DNA of 64,000 bases from Halofilum ochraceum. Its GTDB lineage: Bacteria; Pseudomonadota; Gammaproteobacteria; XJ16; Halofilaceae. The position numbers were made by a program, and so were the translations under genes. Location of the stretch: the NCBI RefSeq assembly GCF_001614315.2, contig NZ_LVEG02000001.1:620001-684000 (forward strand), read 5' to 3'. The notes below the pieces were generated by a model, which saw only the letters and a list, made by a program, of their open reading frames with translations, had not been told where the DNA came from and did not search any database. Position 1 is the first letter of the stretch; the number at the start of each line of letters is the position of its first letter. Positions 29,684-39,179 of this stretch are shown here, in pieces.

Positions 29684-31990
29684 TCAGGTAATGCCCGGCC
29701 CTTCCTGCTGAAGCTGAGCGTCCGTGACGGCGATGGCGGTCATGTTGACGATCCCGCGCGCGGTAACGGATGGCGTCACGATGTGGGCCGGCCGGTCACA
29801 GCCGAGCAGTATCGGGCCGACAGAAAGGGCATCGGTGGTCTGCTTCAGCAGGTTGTAGGCGATGTTTGCCGCATCCAGCGACGGCATGATCAGCAGGTTC
29901 GCCGCGCCCTTGAGTTCCGCGTCCGGGAAAAGACGCTCGCGGATCTGCTCGTCCAGGGCCGCGTCGCCCTGCATCTCCCCCTCGATCTCGAGATCCGGGT
30001 GATCCCGGCGCAGGAGGGCGACCGCGTCGCGTACCCGCTGGGCCGATTCCGCGTTCGAGGTCCCGAAGTTTGAATGGGACAGCATCGCCACCTTCGGCTC
30101 GATGCCGAACCGTCGCATCTGCCGGGCGGCCAGGACGGCCATTTCGGCAAGCGCGTCGGGGTCCGGTTCCGGCGAGATGTGTGTATCCGCGAGGAACAGG
30201 GTACCTTTCGGCATGATGAGCATCGTCAGGCCCGACAGGTGACTGACCCGCGGGCGCCGGCCAAGGATGTCGTCGACGTCGCGCAGGTGATCCTGGTAAA
30301 TGCCGGTGTGGCCGCAGATCATTCCGTCCGCCTCGCCGCGCTTGACCATCAATGCCGCGATGACCGTGTTATTGGTTCGCACGATCGTACGGGCGGTGTC
30401 GGGCGACACACCCTTGCGCGCCATGCACTGGTGATAGAGGGTCCAGTACTCGCGGTAACGCGGATCGTCCTCCGGATCGCAAAGCTCGAAATCGGTGTCC
30501 ATTTCGAGGCGCAGATCCAGTCGGTTGATGCGCCGCCGCACGACTTCCCGACGCCCGATGACGATCGGTACGCCCAGTTGCTCGTCGACCACGACCTGGA
30601 TGGCGCGGAGCACCCGTTCCTGCTCTCCGTCGGCGAAGACCACGCGCTTGGGTGACTGGCGGGCCTTCTCGAACACGGGCTTCATGACCATCGTCGACCG
30701 ATAGACAAATGCCTGCAGACGGTTGTTGTAGGCCTCGAAATCCTGGATCGGGCGGGCCGCGACACCCGTTTCCATGGCGGCCCGCGCCACCGCGGGCGCG
30801 ATCTCCAGAATCAGGCGCGGGTCGAACGGTTTCGGGATCAGGAAATCGCGGCCAAACGTAAGCGATTGATCTTCATAAGCGCTTGCGACCGCCTCTGTCG
30901 CCTCTTTCTGCGCGAGCGCGGCGATCGCTTCGGCGCAGGCGACCTTCATCGCGTCGTTGATCTCGGTGGCGCCGCAGTCGAGTGCGCCCCGGAAGATGAA
31001 CGGGAAACACAACACGTTGTTGATCTGGTTCGGGTAATCGGAGCGGCCCGTCCCCATGATCACGTCATCGCGCGCCGCCTTCGCTTCTTCGGGCCAGATT
31101 TCGGGTACTGGATTCGCCAGCGCGAAAATCAGCGGGTTCGCGGCCATGCGCTTGACCATTTCAGCGGTCAGAACGCCCGGGGCCGAGAGTCCGAGGAAGA
31201 GATCCGCTCCGTCGATGATCTCGCCCAGCGTTTCCGCATCGGTCTCGCGGGCATAGCGAGCCTTGTACTGGTCCATGCTGTCTTCACGGTCGGTCCGCAC
31301 GACACCCTTCGCGTCGGTTACGGTGATGTGGTCCTTGCGTGCGCCGACGGAGCAGAGCATATCGAGACAGGCGAGCGCGGCGGCGCCGGCGCCCGAGCAG
31401 ACGATGTGCAGATCCTCGACTTTCTTGCCGACCACTTCCATCGCGTTAAGCGTCGCGGCGGCCACGCAGATTGCCGTGCCATGCTGGTCGTCGTGAAAGA
31501 CCGGGATGTTCATACGCTCGCCGAGGCGGCGCTCGATCTCGAAGCACTCGGGGGCTTTGATATCTTCCAGGTTGATGCCGCCGAAGGTTGGCTCGAGCGC
31601 GGCGACTGCATCGCAGAAGCGGTCGACATCGGGCTGGTCGACCTCTATATCGAACACGTCGATGTTGGAGAATGCCTTGAACAGAACCGCCTTGCCCTCC
31701 ATGACGGGCTTCGCGGCGAGTGCGCCGATATTGCCGAGGCCCAGGACGGCGGAACCGTTGGTGATGACCCCGACCAGGTTCGCTCGCGCGGTCACGGTGG
31801 AGGCTTCCAGCGGGTCGTCCACGATGGCACGGCACGCCGCGGCGACGCCGGGAGAGTAGGCGAGACTCAGGTCGCGCTGGTTGGCCAGCGGTTTGGTCGC
31901 GACGACACCCAGTTTCCCGGGCGGATCCATCCGGTGATAAATCAGCGCCTGCTTGTCGAATTCTTCGCGATTCTCTTCGTGATCGGTCAT
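29684..31990 (-). CDS. maeB: NADP-dependent malic enzyme with C-terminal phosphotransacetylase-like domain
   Basis: 768 aa, the normal length of the MaeB fusion. The N-terminal malic domain shows [20 protein letters not shown] and [19 protein letters not shown]; the Rossmann part has [16 protein letters not shown]; a PTA-like domain occupies about residues 435-765 ([40 protein letters not shown]). It decarboxylates malate to pyruvate, supplying NADPH; the PTA part is usually regulatory, sensing acetyl-CoA. Convergent with DUF502. It would link TCA intermediates made from proline, GABA or creatine breakdown to pyruvate. Confidence 0.96.
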   Translation of the reverse strand: MTDHEENREEFDKQALIYHRMDPPGKLGVVATKPLANQRDLSLAYSPGVAAACRAIVDDPLEASTVTARANLVGVITNGSAVLGLGNIGALAAKPVMEGKAVLFKAFSNIDVFDIEVDQPDVDRFCDAVAALEPTFGGINLEDIKAPECFEIERRLGERMNIPVFHDDQHGTAICVAAATLNAMEVVGKKVEDLHIVCSGAGAAALACLDMLCSVGARKDHITVTDAKGVVRTDREDSMDQYKARYARETDAETLGEIIDGADLFLGLSAPGVLTAEMVKRMAANPLIFALANPVPEIWPEEAKAARDDVIMGTGRSDYPNQINNVLCFPFIFRGALDCGATEINDAMKVACAEAIAALAQKEATEAVASAYEDQSLTFGRDFLIPKPFDPRLILEIAPAVARAAMETGVAARPIQDFEAYNNRLQAFVYRSTMVMKPVFEKARQSPKRVVFADGEQERVLRAIQVVVDEQLGVPIVIGRREVVRRRINRLDLRLEMDTDFELCDPEDDPRYREYWTLYHQCMARKGVSPDTARTIVRTNNTVIAALMVKRGEADGMICGHTGIYQDHLRDVDDILGRRPRVSHLSGLTMLIMPKGTLFLADTHISPEPDPDALAEMAVLAARQMRRFGIEPKVAMLSHSNFGTSNAESAQRVRDAVALLRRDHPDLEIEGEMQGDAALDEQIRERLFPDAELKGAANLLIMPSLDAANIAYNLLKQTTDALSVGPILLGCDRPAHIVTPSVTARGIVNMTAIAVTDAQLQQEGPGIT

Positions 31991-32092
31991 GGGTATAAGG
32001 TGAGCCCTTCGGCGGGATAGATATCGTTTTTCGAGGCGGAAACGGTAGCACGGATCGGCATCCGGTCCGAGCGAGAATCGCCCCGATCCGGC

Positions 32093-32395
32093 TCAGCGGG
32101 CGTCGGTAATCGATTCGAGTGCTTCCTCGGCGCCGCCAACGAATGCGCCGTCGACGAAGACCTGGGGCAACAGTGGCCAGTCGGTCCAGTCACGCAACCG
32201 GTGGAAACGGTCGCGCTCGACGCCCGAGCCCATGCCCATCGTGATCTCCCGATAGCCGATACCTTCGCGCTCGAGGTGCGCGATCAGGCTGCGGGTGTCG
32301 GTCAGATTGCTGCGGAAGATGACGACCCGGGCCGAGCGGAGGAACTCCGCGATGTCGGCGGGTGCGTCCGCGTCGTCGACGGATACGTATTTCAT
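32093..32395 (-). CDS. Glutaredoxin-like protein lacking active-site cysteines
   Basis: 100 aa from MKYVSVDDADAPADIAEF, with the ATG overlapping the photolyase stop by 4 bp. The C-terminal half (WPLLPQVFVDGAFVGGAEEA) matches the cis-Pro/GG glutathione-binding part of monothiol glutaredoxins. At the expected CxxC/CGFS position, however, the sequence reads VVIFRSNLTDTRSL; the protein contains no cysteine at all. Thiol redox or Fe-S transfer chemistry therefore seems impossible; it may bind glutathione or act as a structural partner. Coupling to phr suggests a functional link. Confidence 0.78.
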   Translation of the reverse strand: MKYVSVDDADAPADIAEFLRSARVVIFRSNLTDTRSLIAHLEREGIGYREITMGMGSGVERDRFHRLRDWTDWPLLPQVFVDGAFVGGAEEALESITDAR

Positions 32396-33837
32396 GCGAT
32401 CCCCTTGATGGTCTCGAAGGCCGCGAGCGCCGCCTGGCGGCTCGCCTTGAGATCGACGAGCGGCCGCGGGTAATGGAGGCCAGGCGTGATCCCGGCGGCT
32501 TCGAGTGCGTTTGCCGGCGCCTGCCATGGCGCATGGATGTGCCGGTCCGGCAGCGCGGAGATCTCCGGTACCCAGGTCCGTACGTATGCGCCATCGGGAT
32601 CGAAGCGCTCGCCCTGGCGGACCGGGTTGAAGATCCGGAAATACGGGGCCGCATCGGCACCGCAGCCGCCGGCCCATTGCCAGCCGAGCGTGTTGCTGGC
32701 GAGGTCCGCGTCGACCAGCGTATCCCAGAACCAGCGGGCGCCCTGCAGCCAGTTGAGGCGCAGGTTTTTGGTCAGGAATGAGGCGACGACCATGCGGATG
32801 CGGTTGTGCATCCAGCCGCAGTGCCAGAGCTGCCGCATGCCGGCATCGACCAGTGGCACACCCGTCTGCCCGGCCTGCCACGCGGCAAGGTCCTGGGCGG
32901 CCTCGCCGTCGGGGTCGCGCCATGGAAACGCCTCGAAGCGTTCGTTGAGCGGGCGTTCCGGTGTCTGTGGGAAATGAAACAGCAGGTGATGGGCGAAGTC
33001 GCGCCAGCCGAGCTCGCTCAGGAATACCCCGGCGGAGTCGGTCTCCGCCTGTCCGCACTGGCGCAGCGCCCGGACGATCTGGCGCGGGCCGAGCTCACCG
33101 AAATGGAGATGCGGGGAAAGCGCCGAGGTCCCGTCCAGCGCGGGACGATCCCGGTCCTCTCGATAGCCGCCCACGAGGTCGCTGCAGAAGTGGTCGAGCC
33201 GGGCGAGCGCGCCGGCCTCACCCGGTTGCCAGGTGGCCTCGAGCCCCTGATCCCAGGGAATGGTTGGCTTTAGATCGAGGGCGGCGATCGGTTCGGAAGC
33301 CGGTGCGTGAGGCCGCCCCGGAATGCCCGCCGGCGCCGCCAGGACGGCATCCGGCAGGCCATAGCCCGATATGCGTTTCCAGAACGGCGTGAATACGCGG
33401 TAGGGCTGCCCCTGTCCGGTCTCGATCTGCCAGGGTTCGTAGAGCAGGGCGGCGTTGAAGCTCTCCGCGTGCACGCCCCGTTCGTCTCGCAGCCACGACT
33501 TGATCCGGCGGTCGCGCTCGATCGCCAGGGGCTCGTAGAGCCGGTTCCAGTAGACGGCCTCGGCGTCGGTCTCGTCGATCAGCTCGGCCAGCGCCTGCCC
33601 GGACGGCCCACGGCGGATGGTGAGCGGCGCGCCGGCGGCATCGAGGCTGTCGGCCAGCGCCTTCAGCGAATGATGCAGCCACCAGCACTGGGCATCGCCG
33701 GGTGCCCACGCGCCATCTTCTTCCGGCGCGTGGATGTACAGCGGGATCACCTGCTCGTGGCGCTCGACTGCCGCTGCCAGCGCAGGCTGGTCGGCCAGGC
33801 GCAGGTCGCGGCGAAACCAGACGATTGCGGTCGACAT
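32392..33837 (-). CDS. phr: Deoxyribodipyrimidine photolyase (CPD class I type)
   Basis: 481 aa from MSTAIVWFRRDLRLADQPAL. The N-terminal alpha/beta domain binds the antenna cofactor. The C-terminal helical domain binds FAD and carries family blocks: GWRDFAHHLLFHFP, VPLVDAGMRQLWHCGWMHNR, RMVVASFLTKNL and NTLGWQWAGGCGADAAPYFR. The tryptophans used for electron transfer appear present (WMHNR; WFWDTL). It repairs UV cyclobutane dimers with blue light, consistent with a light-exposed habitat. It is followed by the coupled glutaredoxin-like gene. Confidence 0.95.
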   Translation of the reverse strand: MSTAIVWFRRDLRLADQPALAAAVERHEQVIPLYIHAPEEDGAWAPGDAQCWWLHHSLKALADSLDAAGAPLTIRRGPSGQALAELIDETDAEAVYWNRLYEPLAIERDRRIKSWLRDERGVHAESFNAALLYEPWQIETGQGQPYRVFTPFWKRISGYGLPDAVLAAPAGIPGRPHAPASEPIAALDLKPTIPWDQGLEATWQPGEAGALARLDHFCSDLVGGYREDRDRPALDGTSALSPHLHFGELGPRQIVRALRQCGQAETDSAGVFLSELGWRDFAHHLLFHFPQTPERPLNERFEAFPWRDPDGEAAQDLAAWQAGQTGVPLVDAGMRQLWHCGWMHNRIRMVVASFLTKNLRLNWLQGARWFWDTLVDADLASNTLGWQWAGGCGADAAPYFRIFNPVRQGERFDPDGAYVRTWVPEISALPDRHIHAPWQAPANALEAAGITPGLHYPRPLVDLKASRQAALAAFETIKGIA

Positions 33838-33889
33838 GCGGGGCTCTTCGGGGGGCAGCGGTTTCGGGATGCGCGCGTGGCCGCGCCGG

Positions 33890-34414
33890 TTATCGTTCGT
33901 CGAGACGCGGCCGCAGTTCGACCAGATTGCAGGGTCGGGTGCGGTAGTCGAGCTGGTCGCGGATGATCCGGTCAAACCCGGTCCGACAGGCCCCGGACGA
34001 GCCCGGCAATGCAAATACGAAGGTCCGGTTCGCCACGCCGGCGATCGCACGCGACTGTAGAGCCGACGTCCCGATCTCCTCGTAGGAAATCGCGCGGAAG
34101 ATCTCGCCGAACCCCTCGATCGTTTTGTCGAACAGCGGCGCGAGGGCCTCGGGTGTCCCATCGCGGCCGGTGAGGCCGGTGCCGCCGGTGGCGATCACTG
34201 CGTCGATATCCGCGCGCGCGATCCAGTCGGACACGACCGCGCGGATCGCATAGCGATCGTCGCGCACGATACGGCGATCACCGAGGTGATGGCCAGCCGA
34301 TTCCAGTCGATCCGCAAGCAGTTGTCCCGACTTGTCCGTGGCCTCCGTGCGGCTGTCGGAGACGGTCAGCACGGCGATGTGCAGTGGCTGGAAGCTGCGC
34401 TCTTCGGCGGCCAT
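33890..34414 (-). CDS. moaB: Molybdenum cofactor biosynthesis protein MoaB
   Basis: 174 aa. The MoCF-binding core is visible: IAVLTVSDSRTEATDKSGQL, DAVIATGGTGLTGRDGTPEA, and FALPGSSGACRTGFDRIIRD. MoaB/MogA-type proteins adenylylate molybdopterin before molybdate insertion; MoaB is often a weaker or redundant version. It lies 52 bp upstream of phr on the same strand. Confidence 0.93.
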   Translation of the reverse strand: MAAEERSFQPLHIAVLTVSDSRTEATDKSGQLLADRLESAGHHLGDRRIVRDDRYAIRAVVSDWIARADIDAVIATGGTGLTGRDGTPEALAPLFDKTIEGFGEIFRAISYEEIGTSALQSRAIAGVANRTFVFALPGSSGACRTGFDRIIRDQLDYRTRPCNLVELRPRLDER

Positions 34415-34438
34415 GGCAAGCGGTTCCCGGTGATTGCA

Positions 34439-34461
34439 GGCGGACCGGCATACGGTCCGCC
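34439..34461. terminator. Stem-loop between the ABC operon and moaB
   Basis: Perfect 9-bp stem GGCGGACCG / CGGTCCGCC with a 5-nt loop, about 36 bp beyond the malG-type stop (minus strand). No T-tract follows on either strand, so it is at most a weak or Rho-assisted terminator or an RNA end-protecting hairpin. Confidence 0.4.
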
Positions 34462-34496
34462 AGAATCACGGTTCCGTCAATACACCAGTGCCCGTG

Positions 34497-35339
34497 TCAG
34501 CCCTTGGCCTCGGCACCCGCGCTCTGGAAGCCGCGGACCAGGTAGTCGAACAGCAGGCCATAGGCGATCCCGAGTGGAATCGCCACGATCGCGGTCGCCG
34601 CCATCAGCGAGGGCCAGAAATAGACGTCGCCGCGGATCAGTTCCATGGGCACGCCCGCGCTCAGGTTGCGTGAGGCGCTCTCGCTGATGAAGGTGACCGA
34701 GTAGATGTAGTTCGCCAGCGACAGCGAGAATGCGAAGACCACGCAGGCGCCGATACCTGGCAACGCCTGGGGTAGCACGACCTTGCGGAACGCCTGGAAG
34801 CGCGAGCAGCCATCGATCAGCGCGGCCTCATCGAGCTCCCGCGGTACCGAGCGGAAGAAGCCGAGCAGCAGCCAAGTGCAGAACGGCACGGTGGCAGTGG
34901 GCAGTACGAGCACCAGTGACCAGATCGTGTTGGTCAGGTTGAGATCGACCACGATCCGGAACAGGGGCAGAAACAGCAGCGACGGCGGCACCAGATAGAC
35001 CAGGAAGATCGCCATCCCTGAGCTCTCGCCCCAGCGGCCCGTCAGCCGGGCCAGGGCGTAGGCGGCCGGCACCGCCAGCAGCACCGTGATGGCCACCACG
35101 CAGATACCGATGATCAGCGAGTTCCACAGGAACAGTGGATACTTCGTGTCGGTGAACAGGAAAATCAGGTGTTCGATGGTCGGGCCGCGTTCGTAGATGA
35201 ACGGGTTGGCGTCCGCATCGAAGAGCTCGGACTGCTTCTTGAATACGGTGATCACCGCATAAAGAATCGGCAGGATCGAGAACAGTACGAGACCGACGAC
35301 CGCGAAGTAGAAGCCCGACTTGCGTACGTTTCTGTGCAT
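34497..35339 (-). CDS. Carbohydrate-type ABC importer permease (MalG type)
   Basis: 280 aa with six hydrophobic segments. The EAA loop that contacts the ATPase reads DEAALIDGCSRFQAFRKVVL. The N-terminus (FYFAVVGLVLFSILPILYAV) and LVYLVPPSLLFLPLFRIV are typical of CUT1 MalG-like subunits. It is the last gene of the operon (binding protein, ATPase, MalF, MalG), starting 12 bp after the malF-type stop. Substrate unknown; sugars, glycosylglycerols or polyols are usual for the family. Confidence 0.9.
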   Translation of the reverse strand: MHRNVRKSGFYFAVVGLVLFSILPILYAVITVFKKQSELFDADANPFIYERGPTIEHLIFLFTDTKYPLFLWNSLIIGICVVAITVLLAVPAAYALARLTGRWGESSGMAIFLVYLVPPSLLFLPLFRIVVDLNLTNTIWSLVLVLPTATVPFCTWLLLGFFRSVPRELDEAALIDGCSRFQAFRKVVLPQALPGIGACVVFAFSLSLANYIYSVTFISESASRNLSAGVPMELIRGDVYFWPSLMAATAIVAIPLGIAYGLLFDYLVRGFQSAGAEAKG

Positions 35340-35351
35340 GAGTCGCTCCGT

Positions 35352-36326
35352 TCAGTCGCGGTGCAGGCGGGATGCGAAGCGTAGCGCCACGATCGCCGCC
35401 GCCAGCAGGACGGGGAACAGGAACAGCGCGATCGCCGCCCCCTGGCCGAGGTCGCCGCTCTCGATGCCTTTCTCGTAGGCCCAGAGCGGGAGGATCTGGG
35501 TCGAATGTCCCGGGCCGCCGCGCGTCAGCAGTTCGATCGTCGAGACCTCGCCGATCACCAGCAGGGCGGTGAACAGGATGGCGACGATCAACACCGGGGC
35601 CAGCGCCGGCAGCACGATGCGGAACAGGGTCCGGAAGAAACCGGCGCCGTCGATCTGGGCCTGCTCGAGCCGTTCACGCGGGATGGACAGGCGTCCGGCG
35701 AGCACGATGATGGTCGCCAGCGGCAGGGTCCGCCAGGCGTCGACGAAAACGGCCGATGCCATGCCCCAGCCCGTGCGGCCGAGGTAGTACACGTGACGGC
35801 TTGGCCCGAAGATTCCGTCCGGTCCGAGGATGCCGATCTGGACCAGGATCCAGTCGATCGGACTGAACTGCGAATCCAGTAACCACAGCCACGTGATCGC
35901 GGCCAGTGACACCGGCATCGCCCACGGCATCATGAACAGGACCTGTACCAGCCGCTTGCCACGGAATTCGCGCGCCAGTATCTCCACGGCGATGGTCGCC
36001 AGCACGACGATGGTCGTGACGGTCGCCGCGGTGATGATCAGGCTGTTCCACAGGGCCGTCCAGAACGCCTCCTGGCCGGTCACGGCGATGAAATTGTCGA
36101 GTCCGACGAAATTGTCGATCCGCGGATCGCCGGCGGTCGCATCGCTCAGGCTGAGCAGGATCGCCATGAAGAAGGGAACGGCGACGAAGAACACGACATA
36201 AAGGACCGCCGGCGCCAGCATGACGAGTCCCAGCACGCCCGGGCGTTCGAGTGCCTCGCTGACGCGCCCCAACAGACCGGTGGGGGCTGCCGATACGGGG
36301 TGGTGTCGTCCGGTCGCGGTACTCAT
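35352..36326 (-). CDS. Carbohydrate-type ABC importer permease (MalF type)
   Basis: 324 aa with about six membrane segments (first near VMLAPAVLYVVFFVAVPFFM). The EAA motif is LEQAQIDGAGFFRTLFRIVL. Its ATG overlaps the stop of the ATPase gene by 4 bp. It pairs with the MalG-type subunit to form the pore. No extended periplasmic P2 loop of the E. coli MalF kind is present, which is normal outside enterobacteria. Confidence 0.9.
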   Translation of the reverse strand: MSTATGRHHPVSAAPTGLLGRVSEALERPGVLGLVMLAPAVLYVVFFVAVPFFMAILLSLSDATAGDPRIDNFVGLDNFIAVTGQEAFWTALWNSLIITAATVTTIVVLATIAVEILAREFRGKRLVQVLFMMPWAMPVSLAAITWLWLLDSQFSPIDWILVQIGILGPDGIFGPSRHVYYLGRTGWGMASAVFVDAWRTLPLATIIVLAGRLSIPRERLEQAQIDGAGFFRTLFRIVLPALAPVLIVAILFTALLVIGEVSTIELLTRGGPGHSTQILPLWAYEKGIESGDLGQGAAIALFLFPVLLAAAIVALRFASRLHRD

Positions 36327-37375
36327 GCGGCGGCCACCCCCGGACCATTCATGCGCTCACCACTGCGGGGATCGAAGTAGCGTGCATTGGACTGGCGGAT
36401 CACGAAACGCCGGCGCTCGCCGGTGCCGAAACTCGGCGGTTCCGCAGAGCGCAGGCGGCCGATCACCCGTGGGGCACGGTCACCCTCCGGGACACCGCCA
36501 CGCACGGCGCCGTAGATCAGCCATTCGGCACCGAGGAATTCGAGGTGCTCGATCTCGACATCGAGGTCCAGAGCGATCTCTTCTTTGGGCACGCTCTCGG
36601 CGTCCAGCAGATGCTCCGGGCGCGCGCCGAGAATCGTATCGCCCAGATCAAGCAGATTCATGGGCGGATCGCCGATAAACCCGGCGACGAACAGATTACC
36701 GGGATTCTCGTAGAGTTCGCGCGGCGTACCCAACTGATGAATCCGGCCGTCATGAATCACGGCGACGCGATCGGCGAGACCTAGGGCCTCGAGCTGGTCG
36801 TGCGTTACGTAGAGCGTCGTGATCTGGGTGCGGTCGTGCAGCTCACGGAGTTCGCCCCGTGCCTGACTGCGGATCTGCGCGTCGAGCGACGAGAGCGGTT
36901 CGTCGAACACGAAGAGCTCCGGATCCCGGACCAGGGCGCGCGCCAGGGCAACGCGCTGCATCTGGCCCCCGGAAAGCCGGGTTGGGCGGCGCTCGAGCAG
37001 GTTCTCGATCTCGAGGATGCCGGTAACCCAGTCGATTTTCTGTTTCTGCTCCGCCTCCGGCACTTTGCGCGCGACCAATGGAAAGCGGATGTTGTCGCGT
37101 ACGTTCATGTGCGGGTAGAGCGCGAAGTTCTGGAACACCATCGCGACGTTGCGCCGTTTCGGCGGCACGCCGACGATGGACTCGTTGTCGACGAGAATGT
37201 CGCCGGACGAGGGTTCCTCCAGGCCTGCCACCATCCGCATCAAAGTGCTCTTGCCCGAGCCGGATGGGCCGAGAATCGCAAGCAGTTCACCGTCCTCCGA
37301 AGTCAGGTCGATGCCATTGACCGCCGGGATGCGGCCGAAGTGTTTCTCGAGTGCCCGCGTTTCGAGTATCGCCAT
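36323..37375 (-). CDS. CUT1-type ABC importer ATPase (UgpC/MalK-like)
   Basis: 350 aa from MAILETRALEKHFGRI; extra upstream frame is not coding. Walker A GPSGSGKST, Q-loop FQNFALYPHMNV, signature LSGGQMQRVAL, Walker B FVFDEPLSSLDA and switch TLYVTHDQLEALGLADR. The C-terminal ~115 residues form a TOBE/MalK-like regulatory domain (LGARPEHLLDAESV; LIYGAVRGGVPEGD). It drives the importer made by the adjacent permeases; a hairpin separates it from the binding-protein gene. Confidence 0.92.
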   Translation of the reverse strand: MAILETRALEKHFGRIPAVNGIDLTSEDGELLAILGPSGSGKSTLMRMVAGLEEPSSGDILVDNESIVGVPPKRRNVAMVFQNFALYPHMNVRDNIRFPLVARKVPEAEQKQKIDWVTGILEIENLLERRPTRLSGGQMQRVALARALVRDPELFVFDEPLSSLDAQIRSQARGELRELHDRTQITTLYVTHDQLEALGLADRVAVIHDGRIHQLGTPRELYENPGNLFVAGFIGDPPMNLLDLGDTILGARPEHLLDAESVPKEEIALDLDVEIEHLEFLGAEWLIYGAVRGGVPEGDRAPRVIGRLRSAEPPSFGTGERRRFVIRQSNARYFDPRSGERMNGPGVAAA

Positions 37376-37476
37376 GGATCCATGTCCGGGTTGGGTGGTG
37401 GGAGCGTTGCTGAGATCGCAGTGGACCCGCCCAACCGGTCGTGCGGTCGAGTCCGTGCTGCGTTGTGAAGTTGCCC

Positions 37477-37505
37477 GGCCGGACCGCAACCTGCGCGGTC
37501 CGGCC
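37477..37505 (-). terminator. Intercistronic hairpin after the binding-protein gene
   Basis: Perfect 11-bp stem GGCCGGACCGC / GCGGTCCGGCC with a 7-nt loop, just after the binding-protein stop and before the ATPase gene. No U-run follows. In similar importer operons such hairpins protect the upstream message or cause partial termination, so the binding protein is made in excess. Confidence 0.55.
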
Positions 37506-37530
37506 CGGCGCTGGCCAGTGGCCCGGAACG

Positions 37531-38967
37531 TCAGCCGTCGCCGACGTAACCGCGTTTGCGCCACTTCTCGAAGATGGCCCGGATCTCTTCGGCCGTATCT
37601 TCGACCGCTTCTTCCGGTTCTTTCACGCCGCGCGCGACGTCCGCCATCATGCTGGAGACCAGGTTGGTCTGGTACACCTCACTGATGGCCGGGTTCGCGT
37701 AGCCCGGGTAACCCAGCCAGGCGGTCCAGTCCTCGGCAGTCTGCAGCAGCTTGAGCTTGTCCGGCGGCTCCGCACCCCAGGGATCGTCGTCCAGCCAGCT
37801 GTCGTCCCCGAACAGCTGCGGGACCTGTGAGGAGAACGCGGGGAAGTTATAGAACTTGGAGTAATAGCTGGCACTGGCGTAGTTGTTCTCCAGGTCCAGC
37901 ATGAACTTCTTCGCCGCCGCGATCTTGTCCTCGTCGGTCACGTATTCCGGCATGGTGTGGATGAACCACACGTGGGCCGGCATCTTTTTGTCGCCGCGTG
38001 GGCCTTTGAGCCCCGGCCGGAAACCGGTATCCGCGGCAACCTCCGGCGAGTCCTCCTGCGCGCTGCGGTAGAAGGAGATCGAGTTCTGGATGTACGAGGC
38101 CTGTCCGGCGATGAAGGTCTGGTTGTTCGACGCCGCGTTCCACGCGAAAACCTCGGGCGTCATGGCGTTGTCGAACAGTTTCTTCTGGTATTTCACCGCC
38201 TCCAGGACTTCGGGCGAGTCGAAGGTGACATTGCCTTCCTCGTCCTGGATCGAGCCGCCGAACGACCAGATCAGCGCACGGGCGTAGAACTCCGAGTCGA
38301 TTTCCGGCGACATGCCGAGGGCGACGGGCGTGCCCGTTTTCTCGAAGATCTTCTTGCCGCCCTTGAGGAGGTCGTCATAGCTCTCCGGGCCTTCAGGATA
38401 GCCGGCGTCCTTCCAGAGGGAACGACGATAGTCGCCCGGGTCGGGCACCCAGCCATGACAGAAGCCGTACCAGATGTCCTGCGAGGGCAGATAGCTGGAG
38501 CGCTCACAGGTCCCGGAACGCTCGCCGAACTCCGCCTGCGCGGCCTTGTTGACGTCCTCGAGCGGCTTAAGGCCCTCGATGAAAGAGGTCGGTGGCGCGT
38601 TCATCTCGAACAGCGTCGCGCCCTCGCCGGCGGAGATCGAGGCGGACAGGGTAGAGGGGACTTCGGCGATGTTGATGAAGTTGACCGTTACATCGACGTT
38701 GTTGGCCTCGCCCCATGCCTCGGCATAATTCTCGAACCACTCGTCGTACCGGGGTACGAAGTGGCTCCACTGCGTAATGCTGATGCTCGTGCCGTCGGGG
38801 AATTCCTCCGGAAAGTTCATGTCCCCGTATGAGGTCTTGTCGAAAACTGGGTCCGGCGGTTCGCCGGCGGCCTGTGCTCCGCCCACGGAGAGGATCGTGG
38901 CGAGGGTGGAGCCGAGGAGTACGCCGCCACGGCGTACCCGCGGGAATACATGGGTTTCTGTTGACAT
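37531..38967 (-). CDS. ABC importer periplasmic substrate-binding protein
   Basis: 478 aa from MSTETHVFPRVRRGGVLLGS, preceded by a perfect AAGGAGG site. A signal peptide ends near VGGAQAAG; there is no lipobox. The mature protein is an extracellular-solute-binding fold of the MalE/UgpB class (SISITQWSHFVPRYDEWFEN; LFEMNAPPTSF; SYLPSQDIWYGFCHGW), rich in acidic and aromatic residues as expected for an exported protein facing high salt. Ligand unknown; many tryptophans suggest stacking with a sugar-like or polyol ligand. Confidence 0.88.
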   Translation of the reverse strand: MSTETHVFPRVRRGGVLLGSTLATILSVGGAQAAGEPPDPVFDKTSYGDMNFPEEFPDGTSISITQWSHFVPRYDEWFENYAEAWGEANNVDVTVNFINIAEVPSTLSASISAGEGATLFEMNAPPTSFIEGLKPLEDVNKAAQAEFGERSGTCERSSYLPSQDIWYGFCHGWVPDPGDYRRSLWKDAGYPEGPESYDDLLKGGKKIFEKTGTPVALGMSPEIDSEFYARALIWSFGGSIQDEEGNVTFDSPEVLEAVKYQKKLFDNAMTPEVFAWNAASNNQTFIAGQASYIQNSISFYRSAQEDSPEVAADTGFRPGLKGPRGDKKMPAHVWFIHTMPEYVTDEDKIAAAKKFMLDLENNYASASYYSKFYNFPAFSSQVPQLFGDDSWLDDDPWGAEPPDKLKLLQTAEDWTAWLGYPGYANPAISEVYQTNLVSSMMADVARGVKEPEEAVEDTAEEIRAIFEKWRKRGYVGDG

Positions 38968-39004
38968 TGTTGCCTCCTTGTGAAACCCGGAATGTGCATA
39001 ATCG

Positions 39005-39032
39005 AGTGTACGGTGGTGCCAGCGCCTGTCAA
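39005..39032 (-). promoter_or_regulatory. Promoter of the CUT1 ABC importer operon
   Basis: Minus-strand TTGACA (39027-39032, perfect -35) and TACACT (39005-39010) with a 16-bp spacer, about 38 bp from the start codon. The strong AAGGAGG ribosome-binding site at 38973-38979 follows, implying high expression of the binding protein. Confidence 0.6.
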
Positions 39033-39179
39033 ATCTGTAATGTCTGGTGAGCAGTTCCTCCATTGGTTCCGGGCGGGCGGAAGACGCGTCGCCGTTCGCG
39101 GTGCTCTGGTAGCATGCGCCCTTCACCAGCGGTCGTGCGGCCCTGCCAACGCCCATCACCCGCCCATCCGGAGCTGGAC

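Noticed and set aside
30866-32020. 384-aa plus-strand frame opposite the malic enzyme
   Set aside because: Antisense shadow; the minus-strand MaeB reading is unmistakable.
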